NCBI GenBank assembly: GCA_965116235.1
Contig: OZ220496.1
Span: forward strand, 2,046,001 to 2,110,000
Length of the DNA: 64,000 bases
Origin: MPNP01 sp965116235
GTDB taxonomy: Bacteria > Pseudomonadota > Alphaproteobacteria > Rhodobacterales > Rhodobacteraceae
Reading direction: 5' to 3'
The notes beneath the pieces are model-generated. The model did no database searches. It was not told the DNA's origin and saw only the letters and a program-made list of their open reading frames with translations. Below are positions 26,746 to 35,901 of this stretch, one piece after another; position 1 is the first letter of the stretch, and each line of letters starts with the position of its first letter. A program made the position numbers and the translations under genes.

Positions 26746-26812
26746 TGCCTTTGTAAGTTCCAAGCGAAACGTTCAAAATTGATTGAAGGGATCAAAGGAA
26801 AGCCGGAACCAA

Positions 26813-27325
26813 TTATTGCTGGCTCTGGACTGCCATATAGGTAATCACGTCCGCACGATCCTGATCCTTTTTCAGGCCGGCGAAACTCATCTTGGTTCCA
26901 GGCAGATACTTTTTTGGATTTTTCAGAAACGCATTCAGTTCGTCTGTCGTCCAGATCCCCTCCAAATTGGCCATCGGGCTGGAGTAGCCAAATTCTGAAA
27001 CCGCACCGACGGTCCGACCCACGATCTGGAAAAGGTGGGGACCAACATTGTTCTCCCCTTCAGCCAATTTGTGACAGGCCTTGCATTTGTTGAACACTCT
27101 TTCGCCCTTGGCTGGATCGGCCATGGCAAGCAACTCGCTGAAATCAACTTCGGGGGCGTCTTCGGCAACCTCTTCAGCGGCTTGCATGGCAATGAGTTCG
27201 ACCACACCGGGATTCTTGCTTTCCACGTGGTAGATTTCCTCAGCCGCCCACTTGCTGAAGAGGAAAACCAGCAGAGCCATGCACAGCGCTCCCACTATTT
27301 TCGTGGAGGTCATCGTATCAAACAT
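26813..27325 (-). CDS. Membrane-anchored c-type cytochrome (CycM/c552-like)
   Basis: 170 residues. An N-terminal helix (KIVGALCMALLVFLFSKW) anchors the protein in the inner membrane. An acidic alanine-rich linker follows, then one haem c domain with CKACH (residues ~82-86), the GPHLFQIVGR motif and a distal methionine in GTKMSFAGLK. The design matches the membrane-bound cytochrome c that links bc1 complex to aa3 oxidase in alphaproteobacteria. It is divergent from pheA. Confidence 0.92.
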   Translation of the reverse strand: MFDTMTSTKIVGALCMALLVFLFSKWAAEEIYHVESKNPGVVELIAMQAAEEVAEDAPEVDFSELLAMADPAKGERVFNKCKACHKLAEGENNVGPHLFQIVGRTVGAVSEFGYSSPMANLEGIWTTDELNAFLKNPKKYLPGTKMSFAGLKKDQDRADVITYMAVQSQQ

Positions 27326-27435
27326 GGGTCATCCGGAACGAAATTATGGCAATAAATCAGCACGCTGCATATTAACTTGACCGGGACAATTGTAATCAAG
27401 GTTTCGGTCATTTGTAAGATAGCGGGAGAAAAATT

Positions 27436-28275
27436 TTGAGTGGCATCATTGCCTTTCAGGGTGAACTCGGAGCATATTCCCATCAGGCTTGCCGTTCCGC
27501 CCGAAAGGGATGGACATACCTGCCGTGCACGACTTTTGAGGATGCCGTGTCAGCGGTCACTTCAGGCCTGTCAGATCAGGTTCTGCTGCCCGTCGAAAAT
27601 TCAATTTACGGGAGGGTGGCAGACATTCACAGGCTGCTTCCCGAATCAGGACTGTTCATTATTGACGAAGTTTTTGAACATATCAACATTCAGGCGATGG
27701 TGACACCCGGAACCCAGATTCAGGATGTGAAAGTTGCGTTTAGCCATCCGGTTTTGCTGGGCCAATGCAAGAATTATCTGAGGAAAAACGGCATTTCACC
27801 AATGGCCTACACCGACACGGCCGGTTCAGCCCGACTGATTGCGGAAGAACGAAAACCAACGCAGATGGCACTGGCCTCCAAGCTTGCAGGACGGTTTTAT
27901 GGTCTGGAAATTCTTGCCAGCGACATTGAAGACGAGAAGCACAACCGTACTCGGTTTGTCATCATGGCAAGGAATTTCAGGGCCGAACGTCGAGGCGACA
28001 CGATGATGACGTCATTTGTCTTTTCCGTACGGAACATTCCAGCCGCCTTGTACAAGGCCTTGGGAGGGTTTGCGACAACAGGGGTCAACATGGTCAAGCT
28101 GGAGAGCTACATGGTCGGAGGGTCATTCAATGCCACCCAGTTTTTTGCCGAAATCGAGGGACATCCGGAGGATGACGCCGTAGCTCTGGCACTGGATGAA
28201 CTGAAGTACTTCACCTCTTGCACCAAAATCATTGGAGTGTATCCGGCTGACCGTTCACGCTTTGCCGACGGCTGA
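27436..28275 (+). CDS. pheA: Prephenate dehydratase
   Basis: 279 residues starting at TTG 27436 behind GGGAG. The catalytic PDT domain (residues 4-180) shows GELGAYSHQA, LLPVENSIYGRV and the active-site stretch NRTRFVIMAR with the essential threonine-arginine. The C-terminal ACT domain (MMTSFVFSVRNIPAALYKAL, then MVKLESYMVGG) binds phenylalanine for feedback inhibition. It converts prephenate to phenylpyruvate. The chorismate mutase domain found in enterics is absent, as is normal in alphaproteobacteria. Converges with nudC. Confidence 0.94.
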   Translation: MSGIIAFQGELGAYSHQACRSARKGWTYLPCTTFEDAVSAVTSGLSDQVLLPVENSIYGRVADIHRLLPESGLFIIDEVFEHINIQAMVTPGTQIQDVKVAFSHPVLLGQCKNYLRKNGISPMAYTDTAGSARLIAEERKPTQMALASKLAGRFYGLEILASDIEDEKHNRTRFVIMARNFRAERRGDTMMTSFVFSVRNIPAALYKALGGFATTGVNMVKLESYMVGGSFNATQFFAEIEGHPEDDAVALALDELKYFTSCTKIIGVYPADRSRFADG

Positions 28276-28288
28276 TGCGGCTTGCGAT

Positions 28289-29287
28289 TCAGTACAAGGT
28301 GCCCTGAAGCCAATTTTGAATCAGATAGTTCGCAATCGTGCCTTTCTTGGATAGCATGTATTCGGGATGCCCATGGAAGTATATGTCGGCAACCTTTTCA
28401 CGGCTTATCCAGAAGGCATCGTCCACTTCGGTGGTATCCAGCGTGATGTTCTCGTGCAGTGCCTGGGCTCGACATCCAAGGATCAGGGCACTTGGAAATG
28501 GCCATCCTTGAGAAGCCACATATTCGACATGCCCCAGCCTGATGCCAACTTCCTCCATGATTTCGCGCCGGACGGCCGCCTCGACCGACTCACCGGGTTC
28601 CATGAAGCCGGCAAGAAGTGAATACAGTCCTTGTGGCCAGCCGCATGATCGGCCAAGAAGGATGTTGTTGCCCGACGTGACCAGCATGAGAACAACCGGG
28701 TCGTTGCGCGGAAAATGCTCCGCATGACACTGGGGACACGACCGGGACCAGCCGGCATTCTGTGCAATGGTTTGGGTTCCGCAGCGGGCGCAGAATTGAT
28801 GCGTCTGATGCCATCCCAGAACAGCCTTGCCCGTCGAGACGATCTCGATCAGGTGCGAGTCCTCCAAGGTCGGCAGTACAAGTCTGAGATTGAGGAAGAA
28901 GCCATCCGGAAAATCCGGATGGGTCGTCTGACCAGCGTCAAATAGACCAAGTTCGTCAGTCGAAGAGGCAGGTTTGGAAGCCGAAACATCAACGACGAAA
29001 TAGTGCCTTCCGTGTGCCGTGCCGACGAATACCCAATCGCCAAACTTTTCCGGGGTGCACTGGTCGAATGAAACGAACTGGGGACAGAGTCTGCCATTCA
29101 CGAGAGGTTGGGAATCGTGCATGGGAAGAAACAGGGAATTCTTGTCTACCATCAACGCGCTCACGCGAGCACGATCAGATCGAATTTCAGACCGTCTCAA
29201 AAGGCTGGTTCGGTAGCCGATGGATGCCGACTTTGCAAGTCTCATGGCTGGGTTCGCCTCCACTTGAGTCCACGAATCATCAGGCAC
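28289..29287 (-). CDS. nudC: NAD(+) diphosphatase (Nudix)
   Basis: 332 residues. A zinc ribbon (FCARCGTQT...CPQCHAEH, residues ~165-190) precedes the Nudix box GFMEPGESVEAAVRREIMEE. The downstream SQGWPFPSALILG motif (SQPWPFPxS in others) marks the NADH pyrophosphatase group. It hydrolyses NAD(H) to NMN(H) and AMP and removes NAD caps from RNA. The N-terminal domain is variable, as in the family. Confidence 0.93.
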   Translation of the reverse strand: MPDDSWTQVEANPAMRLAKSASIGYRTSLLRRSEIRSDRARVSALMVDKNSLFLPMHDSQPLVNGRLCPQFVSFDQCTPEKFGDWVFVGTAHGRHYFVVDVSASKPASSTDELGLFDAGQTTHPDFPDGFFLNLRLVLPTLEDSHLIEIVSTGKAVLGWHQTHQFCARCGTQTIAQNAGWSRSCPQCHAEHFPRNDPVVLMLVTSGNNILLGRSCGWPQGLYSLLAGFMEPGESVEAAVRREIMEEVGIRLGHVEYVASQGWPFPSALILGCRAQALHENITLDTTEVDDAFWISREKVADIYFHGHPEYMLSKKGTIANYLIQNWLQGTLY

Positions 29288-29357
29288 AATGTCCCAAGAT
29301 TCTTCGGCGTCTCCATGGCGACATTCTTGAGAATGCCAAACCGTACACTACTTTCAT

Positions 29358-29461
29358 GCGTGAGAGATTGGAACAGGCGTTCGACTTGCGAACCCGGTCA
29401 GGTCTGAAAGGAAGCAGCCGTAAGCATTGCTTGGATGGGCTGGTTTTCAGTCTCTCGCTTC
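29358..29461 (+). ncRNA. ffs: Signal recognition particle RNA, small bacterial 4.5S type
   Basis: The domain IV core GGTCAGGTCTGAAAGGAAGC (29397-29416) with the following AGCC is the conserved SRP RNA apical region. The apical tetraloop reads GAAA closed by a U-G pair, instead of the common GGAA closed by C-G. The ends GCGTGAGAGATTGG and CAGTCTCTCGC pair to close a hairpin of about 104 bases. The position just upstream of dnaX is a common one for ffs. A T-rich stretch after 29459 may end transcription. Ends are estimated from pairing. Confidence 0.88.
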
Positions 29462-29607
29462 TTTTCATTGGTAAACCCGACTGATTCAATTGGCCGCAAA
29501 CTGAAAACAATTGAGCATAGTGTTCCACCGGCCAGGGTGTTAATATTTTCGGCCATGATAGCCAGCAATTCATATATCGTGAAGACTTTTCCTATGGGTT
29601 CTGATGC

Positions 29608-31095
29608 ATGACCAATACCGATGGGGCCTACAAGGTTCTCGCCCGAAAATACAGGCCGCGAACTTTTTCTGAGTTGGTTGGTCAGGATGCCCTTGTTCGC
29701 ATCATTGGCAATTCTATCCAGTCGGGTCGTGTGGCTCATGCCTTTATCCTGTCGGGGGTCAGGGGGGTCGGCAAGACCACGACGGCTAGATTAATCGCCA
29801 AAAGCCTGAACTGTGTCGGAGTTGACGGTCAGGGCACCTCAACGATGGAACCCTGTGATTCATGCGCACATTGCATGTCCATAGCCAAGAGCAACAGCAT
29901 GGACGTACTCGAGATGGATGCCGCGTCACGGACCGGAGTCAACGATGTTCGGGAGATCATCGAAACCGTCAAGTTTCAGCCGAGCAGCGCACGATACAAG
30001 ATCTATATCATTGATGAAGTGCACATGCTTTCCAACAGTGCGTTCAACGCACTTCTGAAGACCCTTGAAGAACCGCCAGAACACGTCAAGTTCGTTTTTG
30101 CCACGACTGAGATACGATCCGTTCCCGTAACGATTCTCTCACGCTGTCAGAGATTTGATCTCAGGCGAGTTGAACCGGAACTTCTGGCCAGGCATCTCCG
30201 ACACATTGCCGAGTTGGAAAAAGTGAAGATTGAAGATGGCGCGATAAATTTGATTGTGAGGGCTTCAGAAGGATCGGTGCGGGACGCGATCAGTCTGCTG
30301 GATCAGGCCATTTCCTTCTCAAGCAGCACAATAACGGCGGCATATACTCGCGAGATGCTTGGCCTGACGGATCGAGGTCGAACTCTGGACTTGATCGAAC
30401 TGATCCTCAAAGGGGATTTCCCGGGCGCATTGCAAGAATTGCAGAACCAGTATTACATGGGAGCCGATCCTCAGGCCATCGTGACCGATCTGGCGGATAC
30501 CGTCCATTGGCTGACTGTGGCAAAGATCAGTCCTGAGACCCTCGATGACCCCAGTTTTTCCGCTGATGAAAGGAAAAGAGGGAAGGCACTGGCCGATACG
30601 TTGAACTATCCCATTCTGGTCCGCTATTGGCAAATGTTGCTGAAAGTGCTGGAGGAACTGACATATTCGCCAAATGCCATGACGGCAGCGAAGATGGCCA
30701 TCGTGCGTCTGACCAGTGTCAGCAGTCTGCCGACGCCCATCGAGTTGGTTGAGAAGCTGACCGGCCAGTCGGACCCGAATGAGGAGGTTCAGCGAGTGAA
30801 ACCGGTCGTTCCCGGCCCGGTGAAGACACAGAAAAAATCGCTCCAGCCGAAAACCGAAGGCCCAGAAGATGCCCCCTCAGAAAAGCCGTTGGAAACAAGT
30901 GAGAAGAAGGTCAGCTCGAAAACGTTGCGATCGAAGAAAAGCGAACCGGACACCCAACCACAAAAAACTCGAACCCCAAGCAAGAAAAAGAAAAGCGAAC
31001 CGGAGGCGAAGAAACAGGCTCGTTCTGATATTGAAGACAACGAGTTGGTTAAAAGCGTGACCGAGGCGTTTCCAAACTCACGGCTCTTTCAGTGA
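29608..31095 (+). CDS. dnaX: DNA polymerase III subunits gamma/tau
   Basis: 495 residues. The clamp-loader ATPase is complete: YRPRTFSELVGQDALV, Walker A GVRGVGKTTTARLIAKS, the four-cysteine zinc module (CDSCAHC with an upstream C), Walker B IYIIDEVHML and sensor 1. After residue ~390 the C-terminal part is a lysine/serine/proline-rich linker (KKSLQPKTEG, SKKKKSEPEAKK) and a short end NELVKSVTEAFPNSRLF. It is shorter than many alphaproteobacterial tau subunits (often >600), so domain V is reduced. First gene of dnaX-ebfC-recR. Confidence 0.94.
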   Translation: MTNTDGAYKVLARKYRPRTFSELVGQDALVRIIGNSIQSGRVAHAFILSGVRGVGKTTTARLIAKSLNCVGVDGQGTSTMEPCDSCAHCMSIAKSNSMDVLEMDAASRTGVNDVREIIETVKFQPSSARYKIYIIDEVHMLSNSAFNALLKTLEEPPEHVKFVFATTEIRSVPVTILSRCQRFDLRRVEPELLARHLRHIAELEKVKIEDGAINLIVRASEGSVRDAISLLDQAISFSSSTITAAYTREMLGLTDRGRTLDLIELILKGDFPGALQELQNQYYMGADPQAIVTDLADTVHWLTVAKISPETLDDPSFSADERKRGKALADTLNYPILVRYWQMLLKVLEELTYSPNAMTAAKMAIVRLTSVSSLPTPIELVEKLTGQSDPNEEVQRVKPVVPGPVKTQKKSLQPKTEGPEDAPSEKPLETSEKKVSSKTLRSKKSEPDTQPQKTRTPSKKKKSEPEAKKQARSDIEDNELVKSVTEAFPNSRLFQ

Positions 31096-31162
31096 GCCAA
31101 CTCAGTGTCATGGCAGTGACAGGAACTTCATTATCGTCAACAACGCAAATACAGGAGAAGTC

Positions 31163-31507
31163 ATGTTCAAGGACAAGTTCAATCCGCTTAAGTTGGCCGA
31201 GATTGCCCGAAAGGGGAAGGAGATCACAAAGGAGATGGAAATTGCCAACAAGGAGATTGATCAGATGGTCGTTTCGGCAACAAGTGATTGCGGCAACGTG
31301 AAAGTCTCCTGTAACGGACGCGGGAAAATATTCGCGGTTGAAGTTAACCCGGATGCCTGTGCCCCGAACCTCCTGCCTGACTTGAACCAGCTAATTACGG
31401 ACACTATCGTCAAAGGCCAGAATGAAGCGAGTTTCATAGCGGCTGAACGAATGAAAAGAATTGTCGACAACCACGATTTGCCTCAGAACTTCAACCTGAA
31501 CATTTGA
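31163..31507 (+). CDS. YbaB/EbfC nucleoid-associated protein
   Basis: 114 residues with the YbaB/EbfC pattern: MFKDKFNPLKLAEIARKGKE coiled start, then VVSATSDCGNVKVSCNGRGK and a C-terminal helix. The family forms tweezer-like dimers that bind DNA. It lies between dnaX and recR, the conserved order. Its TGA overlaps the recR ATG. Confidence 0.9.
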   Translation: MFKDKFNPLKLAEIARKGKEITKEMEIANKEIDQMVVSATSDCGNVKVSCNGRGKIFAVEVNPDACAPNLLPDLNQLITDTIVKGQNEASFIAAERMKRIVDNHDLPQNFNLNI

Positions 31508-32103
31508 TGGCGCAGAAAAGCACGGTCGACATCCTCATTGAGCAGTTTGCGAGACTGCCGGGTCTTGGTCCCAAGTCATCCAAAAGAATCGTCTTGCATC
31601 TTCTGAAGAACAAGACCTTGCTGCTCGAACCCATGATTCGAGGGCTTGAGAATTTTGCCCAGACTGTCGATTTTTGCAAAATCTGCGGCAATTTGACCCT
31701 CAGTGCCCAGTGCAGCATCTGTCATGATACGAAACGACAGCAGGATATCGTCTGTGTCGTTGAAACGATTGGCGATCTTTGGGCCATAGAGAAAACGGGT
31801 TTGTTCACTGGACAGTATCACGTTCTGGGTGGAGTCTTGTCGAGGTTTGACGGCATCGGGCCTGAAGAGCTCGGCATTCCACGACTCGTAGCGCGAATCA
31901 GGCAGCACGGAATCAAGGAGGTCATTCTGGCCCTTAATGCTACTGTGCAGGGACAAACAACGGCTCATTTCCTTGCTGAGCAAATTGACAGTTCCGGCAT
32001 AAACGTCACAACTTTGGGCAAGGGAATTCCATTTGGCGGAGAACTGGATTATCTGGATTCGGGAACGATCTCAGCCGCCTTGAACTCCCGCCAGGAGTAC
32101 TAG
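31507..32103 (+). CDS. recR: Recombination mediator RecR
   Basis: 198 residues from ATG 31507, which overlaps the upstream stop (TGATG). The order is the HhH motif (RLPGLGPKSSKRIVLHLL), a C4 zinc finger (CKICGNLTLSAQCSIC), TOPRIM domain (IVCVVETIGDLWAIEKTG) and the C-terminal GIPFGGELDYLDSGTI Walker-like segment. RecR works with RecF/RecO to load RecA at gaps. Confidence 0.95.
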   Translation: MAQKSTVDILIEQFARLPGLGPKSSKRIVLHLLKNKTLLLEPMIRGLENFAQTVDFCKICGNLTLSAQCSICHDTKRQQDIVCVVETIGDLWAIEKTGLFTGQYHVLGGVLSRFDGIGPEELGIPRLVARIRQHGIKEVILALNATVQGQTTAHFLAEQIDSSGINVTTLGKGIPFGGELDYLDSGTISAALNSRQEY

Positions 32104-32133
32104 CGCCAAACTTTGAATTCAAGTCTGGACCGC

Positions 32134-33030
32134 ATGCAGAACAAAGTCCTCGCAGCAAGGCAGAACTTGGCCAGAGAATGGTTTGAGGGGTTGGCCGAAG
32201 ACATCTGTCAGTCATTTGAAGAACTGGAAGAATGTCTTCCGGCCACATTCCATGATGCGTCCGGTCCAGAGCGTTTTGTTCGCACACGAAACTATCGAAA
32301 GTCACCGGAAGGTTTTGATCTGGGTGGCGGCGTCATGGCCAAGATCCTCAATGGCAAGATTTTTGAGAAGGTTGGTGTCAATGTCTCGACGGTGTATGGC
32401 CCCTTAAGTCCAAAGCTGGCACAAGCCCTGACAGAGCGTCAGGCTCTTGAACCTGAAGATCAGCACGGTTCCTTCTGGGCTTCGGGAATTTCCCTGGTGG
32501 CTCACATGAGCAACCCAAGAGTGCCGGCCATACATTTCAATACACGAATGTTCACAACTCGATCCCGCTGGTGGTTTGGGGGCGGGACAGATCTCAACCC
32601 CTGTCTGGAAAATGAACAGGACACGACTGCGTTTCATGCAGGCTTGCGTCAAGTTTGCAACCGGCATTCCGAAGACTACTACCCCAAGTTCAGGAAATGG
32701 GCTGACGACTACTTCTTCGTTCCTCACAGGGAACGCGCCAGGGGTGTCGGAGGAATTTTCTTCGACGACTTGAATTCAGGCACCTGGGACAGGGACTTTG
32801 CCTTCGTCAAGGACACCGGTCGATTTTTTCTGGAGTTTTATCCCGGTTTGATCCGGAAACGTCAGCCGGAGCAATGGACGCCTCAAGAACGGGAGACCTT
32901 GCTCTTGCACAGGGGGTTATATGCCGAGTTTAACTTGATATACGACCGCGGAACCCGCTTTGGCCTGGATTCGGGCCATAATCCGGATGCCGTGCTCATG
33001 AGTCTGCCCCCAATAGCCAAGTGGAACTGA
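32134..33030 (+). CDS. hemF: Oxygen-dependent coproporphyrinogen III oxidase
   Basis: 298 residues from ATG 32134 (a TTG at 32113 would add seven). Family motifs run in order: GGGVMAKILNGKIFEKVGVN (partly quoted), ISLVAHMSNPRVPAIHFNTR with the catalytic histidine, WWFGGGTDLNP, FFVPHRERARGVGGIFFDD and RGLYAEFNLIYDRGTRFGL. It decarboxylates coproporphyrinogen III to protoporphyrinogen IX in the cytosol using O2. It lies directly after recR and converges with hemE. Confidence 0.94.
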   Translation: MQNKVLAARQNLAREWFEGLAEDICQSFEELEECLPATFHDASGPERFVRTRNYRKSPEGFDLGGGVMAKILNGKIFEKVGVNVSTVYGPLSPKLAQALTERQALEPEDQHGSFWASGISLVAHMSNPRVPAIHFNTRMFTTRSRWWFGGGTDLNPCLENEQDTTAFHAGLRQVCNRHSEDYYPKFRKWADDYFFVPHRERARGVGGIFFDDLNSGTWDRDFAFVKDTGRFFLEFYPGLIRKRQPEQWTPQERETLLLHRGLYAEFNLIYDRGTRFGLDSGHNPDAVLMSLPPIAKWN

Positions 33031-33165
33031 GGCCATCCTGTCGTGTCAAAAGCTGATCGTGAAGTTCGGCGCCTGTGATTCAAATGACATGCCAGAGTGA
33101 TCAGGGTTTGAACATTGGGGATTTAACAGAAATCTCTTGTCAATGGTAAATGACAAGCATGCCAC

Positions 33166-34266
33166 CTATTCGCCTCTGATGATGCGAAGCATCTCGTCTA
33201 CATTCTGAACGGGCGTTTGGGGTAAAATGCCATGCCCTAGATTGAAGATGTGGGGATGGTCAATCATGCCGGCTAGAATCGACCGGACTTTCTCCTGCAG
33301 ATTGGCACCACCCACCAAGAGAGTCCGAGGCGACAGATTCCCCTGAAGACAACAGGTTCCTCCCAGTTGGTCCGCAAATGCTCGCAAATCTTCGGAATCA
33401 TCGATCGCGAGGCAATCCGGTTTGACCGTCTTGGCGAAATCAGCATATTGGCTTCCAGACAAGCGGGGAAAAGTTATGATGGGAACTTCTGGATACAGTT
33501 TTTTCAACGCGCTGACTATCTGCCGATTGGGTTGCGTAACGAAATGTTCGTACCCTAGACCTTCTAAAGACCCAGCCCAACTGTCAAAGATCTTCACGAC
33601 GTCAACCCCGGAATCAATTTGCATGGAGAGGTATTCAATCGTTGCGCTGGTGATCTTCTGGATCAGGGCGGCAAAATCGCCTGGCTGGCTGTTCAAGAAC
33701 TGGATGCTGGTCTTGTGTCCAGCTTCACTTCGTCCGGCAATCATGTAGGTGGCTACTGTCCACGGTGCCCCGGCAAATCCTATCAGTGACACGTTTTCCG
33801 GAAGTCGTTTTCGGGTTTTCACGATCGTTTCACAAATTGGAGCCAGTTTCGTGCGAACACTTTCCGCCGGACCGAGACGGGATATATCCCGACAATTTCG
33901 AACGGGCGTTAAAATTGGCCCCTGGCTCTCGACAAAATTGACCTTCAATCCGAGTGCATCGGGTACAACCAAGATATCCGAAAAAATGATGGCTGCATCA
34001 AAATTGAAACGAGCGATGGGCTGGAGGGTGATCTCACTGGCTAGATCCGGATTGTAGCACAACGAGAGAAAGTCTCGTGCCTGGCTGCGCAATTTTCGAT
34101 ACTCGGGGAGATAACGCCCAGCCTGACGCATTAACCATACGGGGGGCGGGTGCAGAGCTTCTCCATCGAGGACTCTTAAAAGAGGTTTTGAGGAGATTTT
34201 ATGACCGCGGTCTTGCATGAGCGACGAACAAGTCGATTCTGTTTTGCATAAAATTCTCTGATGCAC
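33166..34266 (-). CDS. hemE: Uroporphyrinogen decarboxylase
   Basis: 366 residues as drawn from GTG 34266; a start at ATG 34218 is equally plausible and gives the usual ~350. Signatures are VWLMRQAGRYLPEYRKLR, the IIFSDILVVPDALG region with the catalytic aspartate, GFAGAPWTVATYMIAG and GHGILPQTPVQNV. It removes four carboxyl groups from uroporphyrinogen III. It is divergent from hemC, so the two share a regulatory region. Confidence 0.94.
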   Translation of the reverse strand: MHQRILCKTESTCSSLMQDRGHKISSKPLLRVLDGEALHPPPVWLMRQAGRYLPEYRKLRSQARDFLSLCYNPDLASEITLQPIARFNFDAAIIFSDILVVPDALGLKVNFVESQGPILTPVRNCRDISRLGPAESVRTKLAPICETIVKTRKRLPENVSLIGFAGAPWTVATYMIAGRSEAGHKTSIQFLNSQPGDFAALIQKITSATIEYLSMQIDSGVDVVKIFDSWAGSLEGLGYEHFVTQPNRQIVSALKKLYPEVPIITFPRLSGSQYADFAKTVKPDCLAIDDSEDLRAFADQLGGTCCLQGNLSPRTLLVGGANLQEKVRSILAGMIDHPHIFNLGHGILPQTPVQNVDEMLRIIRGE

Positions 34267-34355
34267 TATTCAGCCTTTATCAATGGCCATAAAAACGAAA
34301 GAATCAACCGGCTGCGTCGATGAGCGGCCGTATCGACAGGTTTGAAATAACGGTC

Positions 34356-35288
34356 ATGAACAACAGCGCTCCGGTAAAAATCAGGATTGGGACGAGAGCG
34401 TCGCAGCTTGCCAGGATGCAAGCCTGCGAAGTCAGGCGGGAACTGCTTGTCAAGCTTGACTTGGATGAAAGCGATGTAACGATTTCAGAATTCACCACCC
34501 TAGGTGACCGCGTTATGGACAAGCCTTTTCGGATGCTGGGAGAAAAAGGCGTATTCTGCAAGGAAATCGAAGCCGCATTGATCAAGGGACAAATCGATGT
34601 GGGTGTCCATTCTCTGAAAGACATGCCTGTCGCTCAGCCGGAAGGGCTGACGATTGCAGCTTATCTGCAAAGAGAAAGCCCGCTTGATGCACTCATTACC
34701 GACAAGGCCCGATCCATTGATGCACTGCCGAAGGGTTCACGAATAGGGACGTCAAGCATTCGCCGACACCGACAGATCATCCGGGCGAACAATGATGTTG
34801 AAGTGGTTTCGATAAGGGGAAACATTCAGACCCGAATCAAAAAGTGGGAGGATGGCATCATAGATGGCCTGATACTGGCCTTGGCAGGACTGAATCGAAT
34901 GCAACTCACAGGACTGCCTAGGATTGAAGTGCCGATGAATACCATGCTTCCAGCCCCGGGGCAAGGAACAATCTGTGTTGAGTGTCGTTCGGATGACATT
35001 CGGATGATCAGCCTTTTGAACCGCATCAATCATGCACCAACGAAATTGGTGGTCGAGGCCGAACGATCGTTTCTCAGGACGCTCGCTGGCAGCTGTGATC
35101 TTCCGGTTGGAAGTCTGGCAACAATTGAGGATGGCAAGCTGATTTTGAGAGGAGAGTTCTATTCAGACCGAATGGAAAAATTCGTGACTCGGACAGAGGT
35201 GTCACCCCTCGACCGGGGTGTCGAATTGGGCCATGTCCTGGCTGAAACCCTTCTTGAGGTCGAGAGTCGGTGCACCACTTCATTTTGA
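34356..35288 (+). CDS. hemC: Porphobilinogen deaminase (hydroxymethylbilane synthase)
   Basis: 310 residues from ATG 34356; an ATG at 34320 adds 12 residues not seen in relatives. Motifs are IRIGTRASQLARMQ, the catalytic aspartate region GVHSLKDMPV, RIGTSSIRRHRQI and LPAPGQGTICVE. The cofactor cysteine is in LAGSCDLPVGS near residue 245. It joins four porphobilinogens to hydroxymethylbilane. Diverges from hemE. Confidence 0.94.
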   Translation: MNNSAPVKIRIGTRASQLARMQACEVRRELLVKLDLDESDVTISEFTTLGDRVMDKPFRMLGEKGVFCKEIEAALIKGQIDVGVHSLKDMPVAQPEGLTIAAYLQRESPLDALITDKARSIDALPKGSRIGTSSIRRHRQIIRANNDVEVVSIRGNIQTRIKKWEDGIIDGLILALAGLNRMQLTGLPRIEVPMNTMLPAPGQGTICVECRSDDIRMISLLNRINHAPTKLVVEAERSFLRTLAGSCDLPVGSLATIEDGKLILRGEFYSDRMEKFVTRTEVSPLDRGVELGHVLAETLLEVESRCTTSF

Positions 35289-35901
35289 CCTGACAGCAAG
35301 GATGGCGAAAACAGCCGGGTTGCCGGGCTAAGCAGCCGGTTATTACTGTATACCCGAAAAATGCTAGCTTGCCTGGTCATGAATATGCATTGGCCGTTGC
35401 AACGTGAAAATGACGCCTGGGCCGTTTGACAGCAGTAGGCATGGCAGAGAACACAGAAAATTTATTGCTGTAAATTCTCTTCTTTCTTACTGTTTTGGTA
35501 TGAAACGATGTCGGCGTATTGTCGGTTGTACCCTTGGTTTGGCAGTGGCAAGATAAATTCGATCTGGCACAATTGATCGCACGCTCACCATGAGCTTACT
35601 GGAGCAAAACAGACGACGAATGGCGTGACAGCATCAGGATAATGTCCCTGTCAGGGCTTTGGCAGAATTCTTGAAGTCAAGTGCATCCAATTTACGTCCA
35701 TCCTCAATGCATGGGACCGTTGCAATACATGAAGCCGCCCCTGCTCGGGCCATATCAGTTTCGAGCCGACAAGGCTCGAATGGAGTTGGCATGCCGGGAG
35801 TCGAGTTGATGCATGCCGGCTGCCGACAATTTCAACCGATCAAGCCCTTGCCAAAGCGTTTTTGTACCTTGCCAGCCGATGATTCCAGGCAGACAGAGAG
35901 C
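35289..35901. other. Intergenic region upstream of the fatty-acid modification operon
   Basis: About 610 bases. The frame of the next gene is open back to 35659, but that part carries no oxidoreductase motif. TTGATCGCACG near 35570 loosely recalls the RpoE/ChrR-type -35 TGATCC, but no convincing -10 pairs with it. No RNA gene or repeat was recognised. Confidence 0.3.

Noticed and set aside
30820..31000. Programmed frameshift in dnaX to make gamma
   Set aside because: The A-rich stretches do not form a canonical heptamer in phase with a stem-loop, and a -1 shift at the later one would only remove a few terminal residues.
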